This document shows positions 36,285 to 49,954 of a DNA stretch of 64,000 nucleotides, one piece after another. The stretch lies in the NCBI GenBank assembly GCA_030015575.1, contig JASDDO010000006.1, forward strand, positions 323,626,361-323,690,360. Reading direction: 5' to 3'. The first letter of the stretch is position 1, and every line of letters begins with the position of its first letter. The notes beneath the pieces were generated by a model, which saw nothing but the letters and a program-made list of their open reading frames with translations, made no database searches and had not been told where the DNA came from. Position numbers and translations under genes: made by a program. Source of the DNA: Agapanthus africanus (Eukaryota > Streptophyta > Magnoliopsida > Asparagales > Amaryllidaceae).

Positions 36285-37725
36285 GCACTAAGGCCATATA
36301 CTGGCATATCGCAGACCGAAGATCTCGAATAGCCTCTCGAATACTGTCTGAGGGATGGCCTCTGTGAGTGGATCTGCAGTGTTGTTCTTCATATCTACTC
36401 TCCTCATCTCGATTTCCTGGGGATCAACGATCTCTCTAATCAGGTGGTACCGCCTCAAGATATGTCTGGATCTCTGATGGGACCTGAGTTCCTTCCCTAA
36501 AGCTATAGCGCCATATGTTGTCATAATACTAAAGTATTGGACCAACAAATGGAAGGAACCACCTGAAGTTCAGTTAAGAACTTCCATATCCAGACTGCCT
36601 CTTTTGCGGCATCTCATGCAGCGAACTACTCTGTTTCCATCATCGAGTCTGCAACAGTGTCCTACTTGGAGCTCTTCCAACAGACCGCCCCTACACTGAG
36701 GGTAAAGCCATAACCCAACATGGACTTGGAGTCATTCTTATCACTCTGGAAGCAGGAGTCAGCAAAGGCCTCGATCTGGAGGTCTTTTCCGCCATACACC
36801 AAGAATATCTCCTTAGTCCTTCTCAGGTACTTGAGAATGTTCTTTACTGCTATCCAGTGTTTCTCCCCTAGGTTTGACTAATACCGGCTTACCACGCTGA
36901 ATGCGTAAACAACATCTGGTATGGTACACAACATCGCATACATTATAGAGCCTACCGCAAAAGCGTAGGATATAATCGGCATGCGAGCCCTTTCCAAATC
37001 AGTCTTAGGAGACATCTCTTTGGAGAGGATGATTGCGTGACAAGCCAGTAGACTGCCGCGCTTAGAATCGTCCATACTAAATATTTTCAGTATGGTGTTG
37101 ATGTACCTTGACTGTGAAAGTCCCACCATCCTCTTTGATCTATCATGATAGATCTGGATCCCCAGAATGTGTTGGCATCACCCATGTCTTTCATGGAGAA
37201 CCTTAGTGATAAGAATCCTTTGACTGATTGTAGTATAGGAGTGTCATTTTCTATCAAGAGAAAGTCATCCACGTACTAGACGAGGAATCCTATAATTCTC
37301 CCTACAATCTTACTATAAATGCATGGTTCATCTGGGTTTTTGATAAAGTCGATTTCTTTGACTGTCTCAATAAAAACAGATGTTCCAACTCCGCGATACC
37401 TGCTTTAGTCCATAAATAGACTTAAGCAACTTGCACACTTTCCCGCTGCTCCCACTCTGATTGAAACCCTATGGTTGATTCATATAGACGCACTCTTCCA
37501 AATTACTATTTAGAAAAGCTGTTTCTACGTCCATCTGTCGATTCTCAAAATCTTGGAAGGCAGCAATAGCAAGAAGGATCCGAATGGATTTGAGCATAAA
37601 CACTGGAGAAAATGTTTCATTATGGTCCAAACTAGGTCTTTGACGAAAACCTTTTGCAACAAGTCTAACCTTATAGGTTTCAACCTATCCATCTACACCA
37701 ATCTTCTTTCTGAAGATCCATTTAC
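36285..37725 (-). pseudogene. pol: C pol, RT and RNase H part (broken)
   Basis: The minus strand encodes degraded copia RT and RNase H. Fragments are RT/RNase H connection (VGLSQSRYINTILK, 36878-37129) and the RNase H C-terminus (HQRSRHILRRYHLIREIV, ending YASIWP, 36288-36548). The RT box is altered: VDD appears as MDD after a stop near 37275. Several stops and frame changes separate the parts. The sequence breaks at TTTAC (37721-37725), where B inserted, and resumes at 59212. Confidence 0.85.
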
Positions 37726-38729
37726 TGTTAGTTATGTATATGCCCTAGAGGCCATTGTTGTACATATGATGTATATTATGATGGATGCTTGGATATATAC
37801 AGAGAGGACTTTCTTGCTTGTCATGATAGTATGCTATTTGGTTTCACTTTATCTTAACATGTTGGCTTGTATTGGTTTACCGTCTTTCTCTCACATGTTG
37901 ATAAAGCCCTTAGGATCTGTACTCGACTACTGGGATTATGATGAGATCATACTAGTGGGGCCACGGTAGTCGATGAGTACATCCTATAACTGTTCCTAGT
38001 CGAGGGTATATCGAGACAGGGCATCGATACACCAGAGTAGACTAGCGTATACGCATCTTGACTCATGTGATGGGCGATGGATGATCCCATATCCATCGGT
38101 GTTTGACAACAGAGATGGTGTACGGGTGCTCAGTGGAAACTGGGTACAATGGACGGACTCGCCGAGAACTCCCAGATGGTGATATACCACACGTCAGATG
38201 GCAGTTCTCCGGTGACACTGGTACAGGGTAGTCTGTAGACCCGAGATCGTCATAGAGTCTTGTGTGATTCCCACTGTGTTTTGATTTCCACCTTACCACA
38301 TCCAAGAAAGCGTGCAAAACGGTGGCTTATGGGTACAGTCCCGAATCACATGGAGGCAATGAGCGATAGGAGGGGATTCGTCTCTCCCGGTATAGGGAGT
38401 TGATGTTGTGCTGTGTTCGATTGGCTATAACTGGAAGTCCCTGGCCAGGGCAGATATAGAGATATACTGGTAAGTGTTACCAGTAGTTTCTCGACCTGTT
38501 ATGAGCCTCACATCGACACGACTTATCGGTTACTGGGGTCTGACGTATACCACCCCTAGACTTGATATGCCACATATCAGACGAACAGACCGGACTGTAC
38601 GGGAGTGTTACTGATTGGATTCACAGGAGAACGAACATGCTAGCTTATTGATCTTCTGATCGCTCAATGCCTGGGTGGCTGTTACGTTTAGCTGACCGCT
38701 TGCAGCTTATGGGTGTTTGATATGATCAT
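37726..38729 (+). repeat. B 5' LTR, segment 1
   Basis: Starts TGTTAGTTATGTATATGCCC and aligns with 57021-58018. It ends in ATCAT, the target site of gypsy G. Confidence 0.92.
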
Positions 38730-41621
38730 TGTCACGCCCCGCTTCCCAGAGTACGCAAGTTTGGGCACGTGACATAGCCAACCATGCTACCTGTGGGTAG
38801 GAAGTATCCATCCACAGTCACATTACGGTTGTAAGGATATCAAGAACAAGATAAAAAAAACTAAACTAATACATGTCCAAATCCATAATAACAAGAATCA
38901 ATAAACAATAAGTGCGGAAGCTAATGATCCAATACAATGAATAAACAGTACGTCCCATAATGCGGGCTCACATCTGGAAATGAAAAGCAATAAATAAACT
39001 AAATCCTAAGGACTCACTGTTCAGCCTGCTGGCTGAAGTACTCCTGCTCGGTCGACGACAAAGGTACGGAATCTGGGCCATGCAAAACCCAGACGTCAGC
39101 GCGTCATGATATCAAGTATACAGTAAAACATGGTAATAAACAATGCAAGCATGAACATGAATAAAGCAGTAATAAGAAGTAACAAGCAGGGTAATGTGCA
39201 ATGGTGACTAAATTGTCCTATCAGGTTTTCTACTCTAGAGTCTTTGAAACCAATTGATGAATCGTCGATGTAACTCAATAGTATCCCGTGCGTGCCCGGG
39301 ACCACGGTCATGATCCTCGGGGCTGAATCCGAGACGTGCCGCTAAGCAGTAAAAGGTAGTAGGATGGACGAATGATGTCAGCATCAACACTCCGGAGCTG
39401 GCCAAGCCCGTAAGACTGATCAGATCAATGTATCGAACTGTTGAGTTACAAGTCGGTTTCACCTTTGATTTCCCCATACCCCCAAGCTATGTATGTCAAG
39501 TCAGGTATTCAGTAGTCAAGGACTAATGCCAACGCAAAGTCAAGTAAAAGTAGGTCTGTCTGGATCGACAGCAGGAACGGTTAGGTTTGTCGGCATTAGG
39601 CACGAGATCAGGAAACAAGTAATGTCATGGTACAACAGGATGAGTCGGTATGTATGTATATGTCAGGTGTATCAGGGTCAGGCCAATATGTCGTGCAATC
39701 GGTAAGTGCTCGCAACAGGTACACAATCAATAATAAACAACAGCAGGAAGCAGTATTTAACCACAATATTTCATATAACCACAGTGATGTTTATATTCTC
39801 TTATTAACATGTTCAATCATCTTTAGGGTGCAATAGCCACAAGGTAAAACAATATCCGCAATTATAAATTAAGGAACTACGTGAAATTATACTAAATATA
39901 GTAGTTGTCTCATGAATGATTTAACAGTTTAAACAGATATGATTCAGTCGTTTTATTTAGTTAAAGCATGGATTGATGTGGGTTAATTAATTACGAGGAA
40001 CTGTTGTAACGATTCCATTATAAAGATAACAGCAATAATACGATATCAAATGCCATCACTAAGTTACGGTATTAAATAGTTTGAATTAAATTGCGTGGCA
40101 AGACTAGATCTCGCACGCTAGCATGTTCAAGCAAGTATTCAGATACTTGCCTCGACGGTCTGCAAACGGGAACACGGATGCGATGTCGGCAGAAAACGCG
40201 GTAAGATAGCACGGGCCACGGATCGAGTCCAAACAGAGGTCAACGGGATCACACGGACCAGGGGGCTTCGCTGGAGCGTCGGGTTCGCCAAGACGGCACG
40301 GTCAGGTTCCGGCAACGACAAAAGGAAGCGAAGTTAGCAAAACGATAGGATACAAGCGACTACGACCAGCAAGGGGAATGGTTTGCACAAAGGAAGGAGA
40401 GGGGACACTTACAGAGAGGTATACCAGGTGACCCCGGCGAGCTCGACGGCGCTGGAACGCCGGCGAAGCGACGGCAGCGGCTGTAGCGGGGGTTGAAGGC
40501 TTCGGGGTGCGCGGGATAGGGTGCTGCGGCGAGCTGGAGGAGAGGGGGTCGGCTCTGGTGGTCGAGGGGAAGAAGTAGGTGGTCGGAGGTGGCGTCGACG
40601 AGGTCGCCGGCGCGCTTCTCCGGCGAACAGCGGAGGTTAGGCGAGGGGTTAGGGCTCGTGTGGGTGTTCCGGCGAGGGGAGGAGGGCAGCGACGACGAGG
40701 TCGGGTCGAGTAGGGTGAGAGGGTGCCGCGGGAGTCGTCGACGACGATGGGTGGCGTCGACGGCGAGGTCTGCGAAGGTGGAGGCGAGGTCGGGAATGGG
40801 TGCAGGCGCAGGAGAGAGGAGGAAGGAGGGAGGAGGAAGGTGCGGCGGTCGAGGAGGCGTTGCTGGCGGCGACGGCGAAGTCGCGGGGAAGTCGGCGGTG
40901 GGATCGCGAGGCTAGGGTTAGGGTGTGCTCGGGTGTTCTCGTGGTCGATGGGGAGAAGAAGGCAGTTGCATGGGAAATTAATAGTGGAAGAGAGAGAGAG
41001 ATTGGAGAGAGAAAGGGCGAGGGATTGAGGGAAGAGAGAGAGAGAGATAGGGAAATGGGAGGTGGGGCCCATGCGCAGATTTAGGCCTCGCGATTGGCTG
41101 GGGGAGGTGAGGAAAATATTTGTGTAAAGATTTTTAAAGGATTTGCACAGTTAAAGTTATATTCGTATATATATATATATAAAGTTTTATATTAAATTAA
41201 AATGGGCCCTTTTTGGCGCGAAATGAAACATTTCCAAATCGCGCCCGGGTTGCGCCCAAATGTTCCAAATTCAAATTATAGGATTTTAAGCGGGTTCCAA
41301 ATTTTGAAAATAGGTGTTTAGCGATTAAAATGCATGCCCCCAAGTCGGACACTTGCACGCGCGCGTAGTCGCCCAAACTGGCCCGTTTAGCCAAACGGAA
41401 CGGAATCTCGACACGCGGACGCTACCACGCGACTAGTGGCGACGAGTAGGCTAACTTGGACATCTTAAATTTCATTTTCGGAGTTAAAATTTGTTATGTG
41501 CCAAAATGACTTAACCGGGTAAAATTTAGCAATAAACACCAGAAAATCAGGAAAATTGGAATGAGCAATATATAACCCTCAATTAGTAATATAAATAGTA
41601 TTATTGGGCTCGGGTGTTACA
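38730..41621 (-). repeat. G 3' LTR
   Basis: 2,892 bp from TGTCACGCCCCG to CTCGGGTGTTACA. Contains a GC-rich block (40400-41080), very unlike the AT-rich remainder, with a 256-codon frame on the minus strand that also occurs in the other LTR. Confidence 0.95.
40302..41072 (-). other. GC-rich 256-codon open frame inside G 3' LTR (copy at 48052-48822)
   Basis: A proline/serine/arginine-rich frame that starts about 95 bp downstream of the LTR TATA run on the minus strand, so it would lie in the transcript leader. It shows simple-sequence composition (LSLFPQSL, SPSTPP, RRRRQQR) and no domain I recognise; other frames across the same GC-rich block are also open. Both LTR copies keep it, but they are too recent for that to show selection. 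More likely a by-product of GC-rich sequence than a gene. Confidence 0.25.
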
Positions 41622-41640
41622 TCATACCCAACTACAAAAA
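41622..41640 (-). other. G polypurine-like tract region
   Basis: Before the 3' LTR the minus strand reads TTTTTGTAGTTGGGTATGA. This is less purine-pure than usual; upstream is the GAATTTCGAGGACGAAATTC context seen in many chromoviruses. Confidence 0.45.
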
Positions 41641-41659
41641 GAATTTCGTCCTCGAAATT

Positions 41660-44600
41660 CCAAGAATACAAGATAACTAACTACTGGAAAAGATGAGGGA
41701 ATTTCTGCCGGATCTCGTCTTCTCGCTCCCAAGTAGATTCTCCACACGATCGATTACCCTAAGAAACTAGCACAAGAGGGATAACCTTGTTCTTAAGAAC
41801 CTTTTCTCTTCGATCCTTGATTTCGACCGGTCGCTCCTCAAAAGTCAGGTCCTCCCGAACGGTCAACTCCGAATGATCCAAGACATGAGTCTCATCACGA
41901 ACATACCTCCGTAGTTGAGACACATGAAACACATCGTGAACTCCTGCTAATGACGGTGGTAACGCCAACCGGTACGATACCTCTCCAACACGCTCCAATA
42001 TCTCGAAGGGTCCAACGAATCGGGGACTAAGCTTTCCCCGACTTCCAAAGCGAATCACCCCTCTAGTCGGTGATATCTTCAGGAATACCAAATCACCCAC
42101 GGCGAACTCTAGAGGTCTTCTTGACGTGTCGGCCCAACTTTTCTGTCTGTCTTGAGCTGCCTTCATATGCTTCCTGATTGTATTCACCTTCTCGACCGTC
42201 TGTACTACCAAATCTGGTCCTAGTAACCTTCGTTCACCAATATCGTTCCAACAAACGGGTGAACGGCACTTACGACCATACAGTGCTTCAAACGGGGCCA
42301 TCTGAATAGTTGCTTGGAAGCTATTGTTGTACGAAAACTCCACCAGGTGTAGATGATCCTCCCAAGAACCTTTGAAGTCTAACATGCAAGCCCTCAACAT
42401 ATCTTCAAGGGTCTGGATCGTTCTCTCTGATTGTCCATCAGTCTGGGGATGATAAGCTGTGCTAAACTTCAATCGAGTCCCCAAACTCTCTTGTAAACTC
42501 CTCCAAAAGTGCGACAAGAACCGAGTGTCCCGATCGGACACGATGCTTACCGGTACTCCGTGCAATCTGACAATCTCCTGCATGTACCGCTCTGCCAAAG
42601 TCTCTGTCGATTGACCAACCCGGAAAGGAATAAAGTGAGCTGCCTTGGTCAACCGATCGACAATCACCCATACTGCATTGTTGCCCTTTGGACTCCGGGG
42701 TAAAGCCGTCACGAAATCCATGGTTATATGTTCCCACTTCCATTGAGGAATCGGAAGCGGTTGCAACAAACCAGCAACCCTTTGGTGTTCAGCCTTGACT
42801 TGCTGACACACCAAGCACTTAGCCACGAAGCGAGCAATTTCCCGTTTCATACCTTCCCACCAGAAATGTTGTCGAATATCTCGGTACATCTTTGTCCCTC
42901 CTGGATGTACAGAGTAAGCTGAACTGTGTGCCTCCTTCATAAGCTCTTCACGCACATCTCCCTTTGGCACACACACACGGCTACCATATCTCAACGAACC
43001 GTCTTCATGGATCAGTAAATCGGTTCATAGTCCGGCTCCAACCTGCTCTCGAAACTTCTGCAGTCTAGGGTCCTGCGATTGCGCCGCTTTAATCTTCTCA
43101 ACTAAGGACGATTGTACTTGCAACTGCATCAACTGTCCTGTAGCACGCGGTAGCACAACCTCCAAGTCAAATCTCCGAAACTCCTCAATGATCTCTCTCT
43201 GTACAGTCAATAATTGAATTGCTGGTAACCGACTTAGCGCATCTGGCACGACGTTAACTTTTCCCGGATGGTACTTAAGATCAAGGTCGTAGTCGGCCAT
43301 CAGCTCCAACCATCTGCGTTGCCTCATGTTCAACTCCTTTTGAGTGAACACATATTTCAAACTCTTGTGATCCGTAAAGACTTCAACTCTCTCGCCCAGA
43401 AGGTAGTGTCTCCAAATCTTCAGGGCGAAGATCACGGCTGCAAGCTCCAAGTCGTGAGTCGGATAGTTCTTCTCATGAGTCTTCAGCTGTCTCGATGCGT
43501 AAGCGACGACTTTCCCGTTCTGCATTAAAACACATCCCAATCCTTTTCCAGATGCGTCGCTGTGAATCACCAGTCCTCCTGAATTATCCGGTACGGTCAG
43601 GATCGGGGCGGTTATCAACTTCTGCTTCAACGTCTCGAAAGCCAATGCACATCCATCCGTCCAAACAAATGGTTCCTCCTTACGCGTAAGCTTGGTTAAC
43701 GGCTCAGCTAAACGAGCGAAGTTCTCCACAAATCTTCTGTAGTAACCGGCGAGCCCAAGAAAACTTCTTATCTCTGCAACATTCTTTGGAACAGGCCAAT
43801 CTCGAACCGCTGCAATCTTCTCGGGATCAACGGCGATTCCATCGCCCGACACGACATGCCCCAGAAACTTCACTTCTTCCAACCAGAATTCGCACTTACT
43901 CATCTTCGCGAATAATTTCTCTTGTCTCAGCGTTTGCAGTGCGATCCTTAAGTGCTCAGCATGCTCCTCCGGACTCTTCGAGTACACCAGAATATCGTCA
44001 ATGAATACCACAATAAACTGGTCCAAGAACGGTGAAAAGATCCTGTTCATCAAGTCCATAAATATTGCCGGCGCATTAGTCACTCCGAAGGGCATCACTA
44101 AATACTCGAAATGCCCATACCGAGTCCGAAACGCCGTCTTGCAAATGTCTTCTGCCTTCACTCGGACCTGATGATATCCTGATCGCAAGTCCAGTTTCGA
44201 GAATACCCTCGCGCCACTAAGCTGCTCAAAGAGTTCTCCAATGCGAGGGATCGGGTACTTGTTCTTAATAGTCACCCGGTTCAATTCTCGATAATCAATG
44301 CACATCCTTCTCGTGCCATCCTTCTTCTTTACTAAAAGAACTGGAGCTCCCCAAGGTGAGTTGCTGCTTCGAATCCATCCCTTCTCGAGTAATTCACCCA
44401 CCTGTTTCTTAACTTCTTCCAATTCCACCGGTGCCATCGGATAATACGATTTTGACACTGGCGCTGCACCAGGAATGAGGTCAATCGCAAACTCCACATC
44501 TCGCTTCGGCGGTAAGCCCGAAATATCTTCAAACACATCCATAAAGTCGCGAACAACTGCCGGCTCTTCATTACTATCCACTACCATAGCCGCAAGAACA

Positions 44601-46111
44601 TTGTTCGTCGGCCTAGCCCTAAACTCGACTGGCCCGACAGAACAGCTTCCTCCGATGAAAGTAAACTCAGGGTGTCCGGGAATCTGGAAAATTACTTTCC
44701 TTGCCCTACAATCAATGTGTGCGTGGAAAGTGCCAAGAAAATCCATTCCCAAGACTACTTCATAGCTGCCCGTATCAATCACCAAGAAATCTGCAAAAAG
44801 CTCCCGTCCGCAAACGACAACCGTACAATCTCTACACTCCTTACTAGCTATGATTTTCCCATTCCCAGTGTGTATGTCCCAGAAACTAGACAGGGTCGTG
44901 CAGGTGATCGAGTGTGTAGTTATAAATTTGGATGACATAAAACAGTGGGATGCTCCGGAATCAAATAATGCCAAAGCGGGAAAACCACGAACGAGTACAG
45001 TACCTGAAACCACTTCTCCTGATGCCTTGGCTTCCTCAGTTGTCAAAGTGAAAGCTCGACCCTGGTTGGGTCCTTGTGTCAGCTGCTTCTGCCCTTGGAA
45101 CGGTCTCTGCGGAGGCTTCCGTATATCATCTCTCGTGCGAAGCTTCGACGGACAAGTACCAACTGCGTGATCGGCTGCCCCACAAACCAGACAAAGTCCT
45201 AGTCTCCTTCGACAATCCTTCTGCACGTGCCCAGGTAATCGGCAGTAATCACAAATCACGCTCTTCCTTCGATCAACGATCACAGGCTTCTTCGTTGGCG
45301 CTACACCTCGACGGTCCACTGGAATACCTCTGCGCCCATGATCTCGGTTAGGTACAAATGCAGGCTTCCTGGCCGCAACTGCTGTCTGGTGAAAGTTCCC
45401 TTTCGATCCTGATAAACTCTGCTGCTCTCTGGCTGCCGTAAGAACCTGCGAGAAAGTGGTCAAACCCAGGGAGACAATCTGCCTCTGGATGTCCACATCC
45501 AAACTGCGCAAGAACCTTCGCGCCCTGTCTGCCTCCTTGGCGACTAAGGGTCCAGCGAAACGGCTAAGCCTCGTCCACTCCGCTGCATGTACATCCACAG
45601 CTGCTCCATTTTGTCTCAGTCCAATAAATTTCTCCTCCATTTCCTCCCGTGCAGTCCGCGGGAAGAACTTTTCCAAGAAACTTTTAGAGAAATCCGCCCA
45701 ACTGATTGGCTTGGACAAGCGGGTCTCCTCCACAAGCCACCACTTTCGGGCGTAATCTACCAGCTGAATGCGCACCACATCAACTCTCTTGTCTTCTGGG
45801 ATCTGTGCCGCAATCAATAAATTCTCTGTGTCCACTAGCCACTGCTCGGCTGGCAACGGCTCCTCCAAGCCAGTGAAAGTAGTAGGACCCAACCGTCTGA
45901 AATCTGCCACGGTCCCTACTCGGTCGACTGGCTTCGCTACAGCGGTGTTTACAGACTGCTGAATAGCCTGCAAACCCTCCTGAAATGAATCTGCTTGCTG
46001 CTGGATCAGCTCGGTTTGCCTCTTCTGATTTTCTAACATCCCACGTATCACTCCTAACATGGCGGCTTCGTCCACACGCCTCTGATACGTCTTGAAATTC
46101 TTATCTGCCAT
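41660..46111 (-). pseudogene. gag-pol: G gag-pol with two in-frame stops
   Basis: A single reading frame runs from ATG at 46111 through gag-pol, with a TGA at 43025-43027 and a TAG at 41759-41761. The first part (1,028 codons) has Gag ([15 protein letters not shown]), two CCHC knuckles (C287-C290-H295-C300 and C307-C310-H315-C320), protease D384-S-G-A, RT with FIDD at 703-706, and RNase H ([23 protein letters not shown]). The second part (412 codons from 42994) holds the integrase zinc finger (HPGGTK, CLVCQQVK), the catalytic D, D and E (TMDFVT, VSDRDTRF, SERTIQTL), and a C-terminal domain to the start of a chromodomain. The second stop falls inside that chromodomain, whose ESTWERE block continues behind it. 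The first stop separates RNase H from integrase, so integrase would not be made without readthrough. Confidence 0.93.
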
Positions 46112-46457
46112 GGTCCTGAAATCAAAACAAACAACATTAGCATGATGATAGATTCAATATATAAACCAAAGCTAGAACTCCAAGATACTTAACTAGAGTA
46201 CTGCATTGTAGCTATGCCGCGGTATCATAGCCGCAATTACTTAACTCCACCCAAGTCGCTTAAGTCCTAGAGATAACAAGAAGTTAGGTTTTCGAGTTGA
46301 CAATGCAAAGTAAGTTTGCATGTCGACATGATCTGGAAGAATGATTCAAGGACGGTAAAACGGTCAAGGTGGCAGGACATGTTTCCTAATCACGGGTATT
46401 ATGATTCGTGTATCGGGTGCAATACCCAACTACAAAGAATCAACCCAATTAACCTAT

Positions 46458-46470
46458 GGCTCTGATACCA
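46458..46470 (-). other. G primer binding site
   Basis: The minus strand reads TGGTATCAGAGCC nine bases after the 5' LTR, a perfect initiator-Met primer match. Confidence 0.92.
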
Positions 46471-46479
46471 AAAGAACCA

Positions 46480-49369
46480 TGTCACGCCCCGCTTCCCAGA
46501 GTACGCAAGTTTGGGCACGTGACATAGCCAACCATGCTACCTGTGGGTAGGAAGTATCCATCCACAGTCACATTACGGTTGTAAGGATATCAAGAACAAG
46601 ATAAAAAAAACTAAACTAATACATGTCCAAATCCATAATAACAAGAATCAATAAACAATAAGTGCGGAAGCTAATGATCCAATACAATGAATAAACAGTA
46701 CGTCCCATAATGCGGGCTCACATCTGGAAATGAAAAGCAATAAATAAACTAAATCCTAAGGACTCACTGTTCAGCCTGCTGGCTGAAGTACTCCTGCTCG
46801 GTCGACGACAAAGGTACGGAATCTGGGCCATGCAAAACCCAGACGTCAGCGCGTCATGATATCAAGTATACAGTAAAACATGGTAATAAACAATGCAAGC
46901 ATGAACATGAATAAAGCAGTAATAAGAAGTAACAAGCAGGGTAATGTGCAATGGTGACTAAATTGTCCTATCAGGTTTTCTACTCTACAGTCCTTGAAAC
47001 CAATTGATGAATCGTCGATGTAACTCAATAGTATCCCGTGCGTGCCCGGGACCACGGTCATGATCCTCGGGGCTGAATCCGAGACGTGCCGCTAAGCAGT
47101 AAAAGGTAGTAGGATGGACGAGTGATGTCAGCATCAACACTCCGGAGCTGGCCAAGCCCGTAAGACTGATCAGATCAATGTATCGAACTGTTGAGTTACA
47201 AGTCGGTTTCACCTTTGATTTCCCCATACCCCCAAGCTATGTATGTCAAGTCAGGTATTCAGTAGTCAAGGACTAATGCCAACGCAAAGTCAAGTAAAAG
47301 TAGGTCTGTCTGGATCGACAGCAGGAACGGTTAGGTTTGTCGGCATTAGGCACGAGATCAGGAAACAAGTAATGTCATGGTACAACAGGATGAGTCGGTA
47401 TGTATGTATATGTCAGGTGTATCAGGGTCAGGCCAATATGTCGTGCAATCGGTAAGTGCTCGCAACAGGTACACAATCAATAATAAACAACAGCAGGAAG
47501 CAGTATTTAACCACAATATTTCATATAACCACAGTGATGTTTATATTCTCTTATTAACATGTTCAATCATCTTTAGGGTGCAATAGCCACAAGGTAAAAC
47601 AATATCCGCAATTATAAATTAAGGAACTACGTGAAATTATACTAAATATAGTAGTTGTCTCATGAATGATTTAACAGTTTAAACAGATATGATTCAGTCG
47701 TTTTATTTAGTTAAAGCATGGATTGATGTGGGTTAATTAATTACGAGGAACTGTTGTAACGATTCCATTATAAAGATAACAGCAATAATACGATATCAAA
47801 TGCCATCACTAAGTTACGGTATTAAATAGTTTGAATTAAATTGCGTGGCAAGACTAGATCTCGCACGCTAGCATGTTCAAGCAAGTATTCAGATACTTGC
47901 CTCGACGGTCTGCAAACGGGAACACGGATGCGATGTCGGCAGAAAACGCGGTAAGATAGCACGGGCCACGGATCGAGTCCAAACAGAGGTCAACGGGATC
48001 ACACGGACCAGGAGGCTTCGCTGGAGCGTCGGGTTCGCCAAGACGGCACGGTCAGGTTCCGGCAACGACAAAAGGAAGCGAAGTTAGCAAAACGATAGGA
48101 TACAAGCGACTACGACCAGCAAGGGGAATGGTTTGCACAAAGGAAGGAGAGGGGACACTTACAGAGAGGTATACCAGGTGACCCCGGCGAGCTCGACGGC
48201 GCTGGAACGCCGGCGAAGCGACGGCAGCGGCTGTAGCGGGGGTTGAAGGCTTCGGGGTGCGCGGGATAGGGTGCTGCGGCGAGCTGGAGGAGAGGGGGTC
48301 GGCTCTGGTGGTCGAGGGGAAGAAGTAGGTGGTCGGAGGTGGCGTCGACGAGGTCGCCGGCGCGCTTCTCCGGCGAACAGCGGAGGTTAGGCGAGGGGTT
48401 AGGGCTCGTGTGGGTGTTCCGGCGAGGGGAGGAGGGCAGCGACGACGAGGTCGGGTCGAGTAGGGTGAGAGGGTGCCGCGGGAGTCGTCGACGACGATGG
48501 GTGGCGTCGACGGCGAGGTCTGCGAAGGTGGAGGCGAGGTCGGGAATGGGTGCAGGCGCAGGAGAGAGGAGGAAGGAGGGAGGAGGAAGGTGCGGCGGTC
48601 GAGGAGGCGTTGCTGGCGGCGACGACGAAGTCGCGGGGAAGTCGGCGGTGGGATCGCGAGGCTAGGGTTAGGGTGTGCTCGGGTGTTCTCGTGGTCGATG
48701 GGGAGAAGAAGGCAGTTGCATGGGAAATTAATAGAGGAAGAGAGAGAGAGATTGGAGAGAGAAAGGGCGAGGGATTGAGGGAAGAGAGAGAGAGAGATAG
48801 GGAAATGGGAGGTGGGGCCCATGCGCAGATTTGGGCCTCGCGATTGGCTGGGGGAGGTGAGGAAAATATTTGTGTAAAGATTTTTAAAGGATTTGCACAG
48901 TTAAAGTTATATTCGTATATATATATATAAAGTTTTATATTAAATTAAAATGGGCCCTTTTTGGCGCGAAATGAAACATTTCCAAATCGCGCCCGGGTTG
49001 CGCCCAAATGTTCCAAATTCAAATTATAGGATTTTAAGTGGGTTCCAAATTTTGAAAATAGGTGTTTAGCGATTAAAATGCATGCCCCCAAGTCGGACAC
49101 TTGCACGTGCGCGTAGTCGCCCAAACTGGCCCGTTTAGCCAAACGGAACGGAATCTCGACACGCGGACGCTACCACGCGACTAGTGGCGACGAGTAGGCT
49201 AACTTGGACATCTTAAATTTCATTTTCGGAGTTAAAATTTGTTATGTGCCAAAATGACTTAACCGGGTAAAATTTAGCAATAAACACCAGAAAATCAGGA
49301 AAATTGGAATGAGCAATATATAACCCTCAATTAGTAATATAAATAGTATTATTGGGCTCGGGTGTTACA
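46480..49369 (-). repeat. G 5' LTR
   Basis: 2,890 bp, nearly identical to 38730-41621. Differences noted by eye include positions near 46988, 47122, 48013, 48625, 48735, 48833, 49040 and 49108, plus a shorter TA run at 48916. Confidence 0.95.
48916..48930 (-). promoter_or_regulatory. TA-run / TATA box in G 5' LTR
   Basis: The minus strand reads TTATATATATATATACG, followed about 95 bp downstream by the first ATG of the GC-rich leader frame. The LTR copy at 41166-41181 has one more TA unit. Confidence 0.45.
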
Positions 49370-49954
49370 ATCATCACCTGCTACCGGCGTATTGACGATT
49401 CTTTAGAGTCCTACACAGAGGTTTCTTGGCTCAGGCAAAATGGAGTAGAGGCACATATGTGAAATGTGCAGGACCGAGGATAATGCGATATGAGATACCG
49501 TATTATATTCTCGCGACATTTAGATATGAACCGGGACATCGGATCAAGTGTTGATTCGATGAATCGGTACATGATATATTAGTCGGTTATATTCGATATA
49601 GCCGGATCGTCGGATCAAGTGTTGATTCGATGATTTAATGTATAATGATATATATGATATATTGTATTACATTATCTAATATTGGCTCGCTTTATTATTT
49701 CAATTTCTCACCGGATTAATACATTGATATATATGCGATATATGTTAAATGTATTATTTTCTTTTGTTGCAAATATATAATATATATGTGATATATATTA
49801 TTGTGACATGATATGATTTATTATGAAACATGTTTAGGGATGATAAAAAGAGATTAGGGTTTGATTAGGGTTAGCTCCTTCTTGATTATTCTAGAAGGAT
49901 TTCCTTTTGTCTTGGTTAAGATATTATGGTTGATACTTATTCTTAACCTAACCA

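Larger units (their letters stand above)
38730..49369 (-). mobile_element. G: Ty3/gypsy chromovirus-like (Tekay/Del-type) element, 10.6 kb
   Basis: Complete element within the B 5' LTR with TSD ATCAT at 38725-38729 and 49370-49374; the undisturbed site is visible in the B 3' LTR near 58015. LTRs (38730-41621 and 46480-49369, about 2.89 kb) differ at only some ten positions plus a 2-bp TA-run length change, so the insertion is recent. PBS next to the right LTR and gag-pol on the minus strand set the orientation. Domain order PR-RT-RH-IN and a chromodomain-like tail indicate a chromovirus. Confidence 0.95.
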
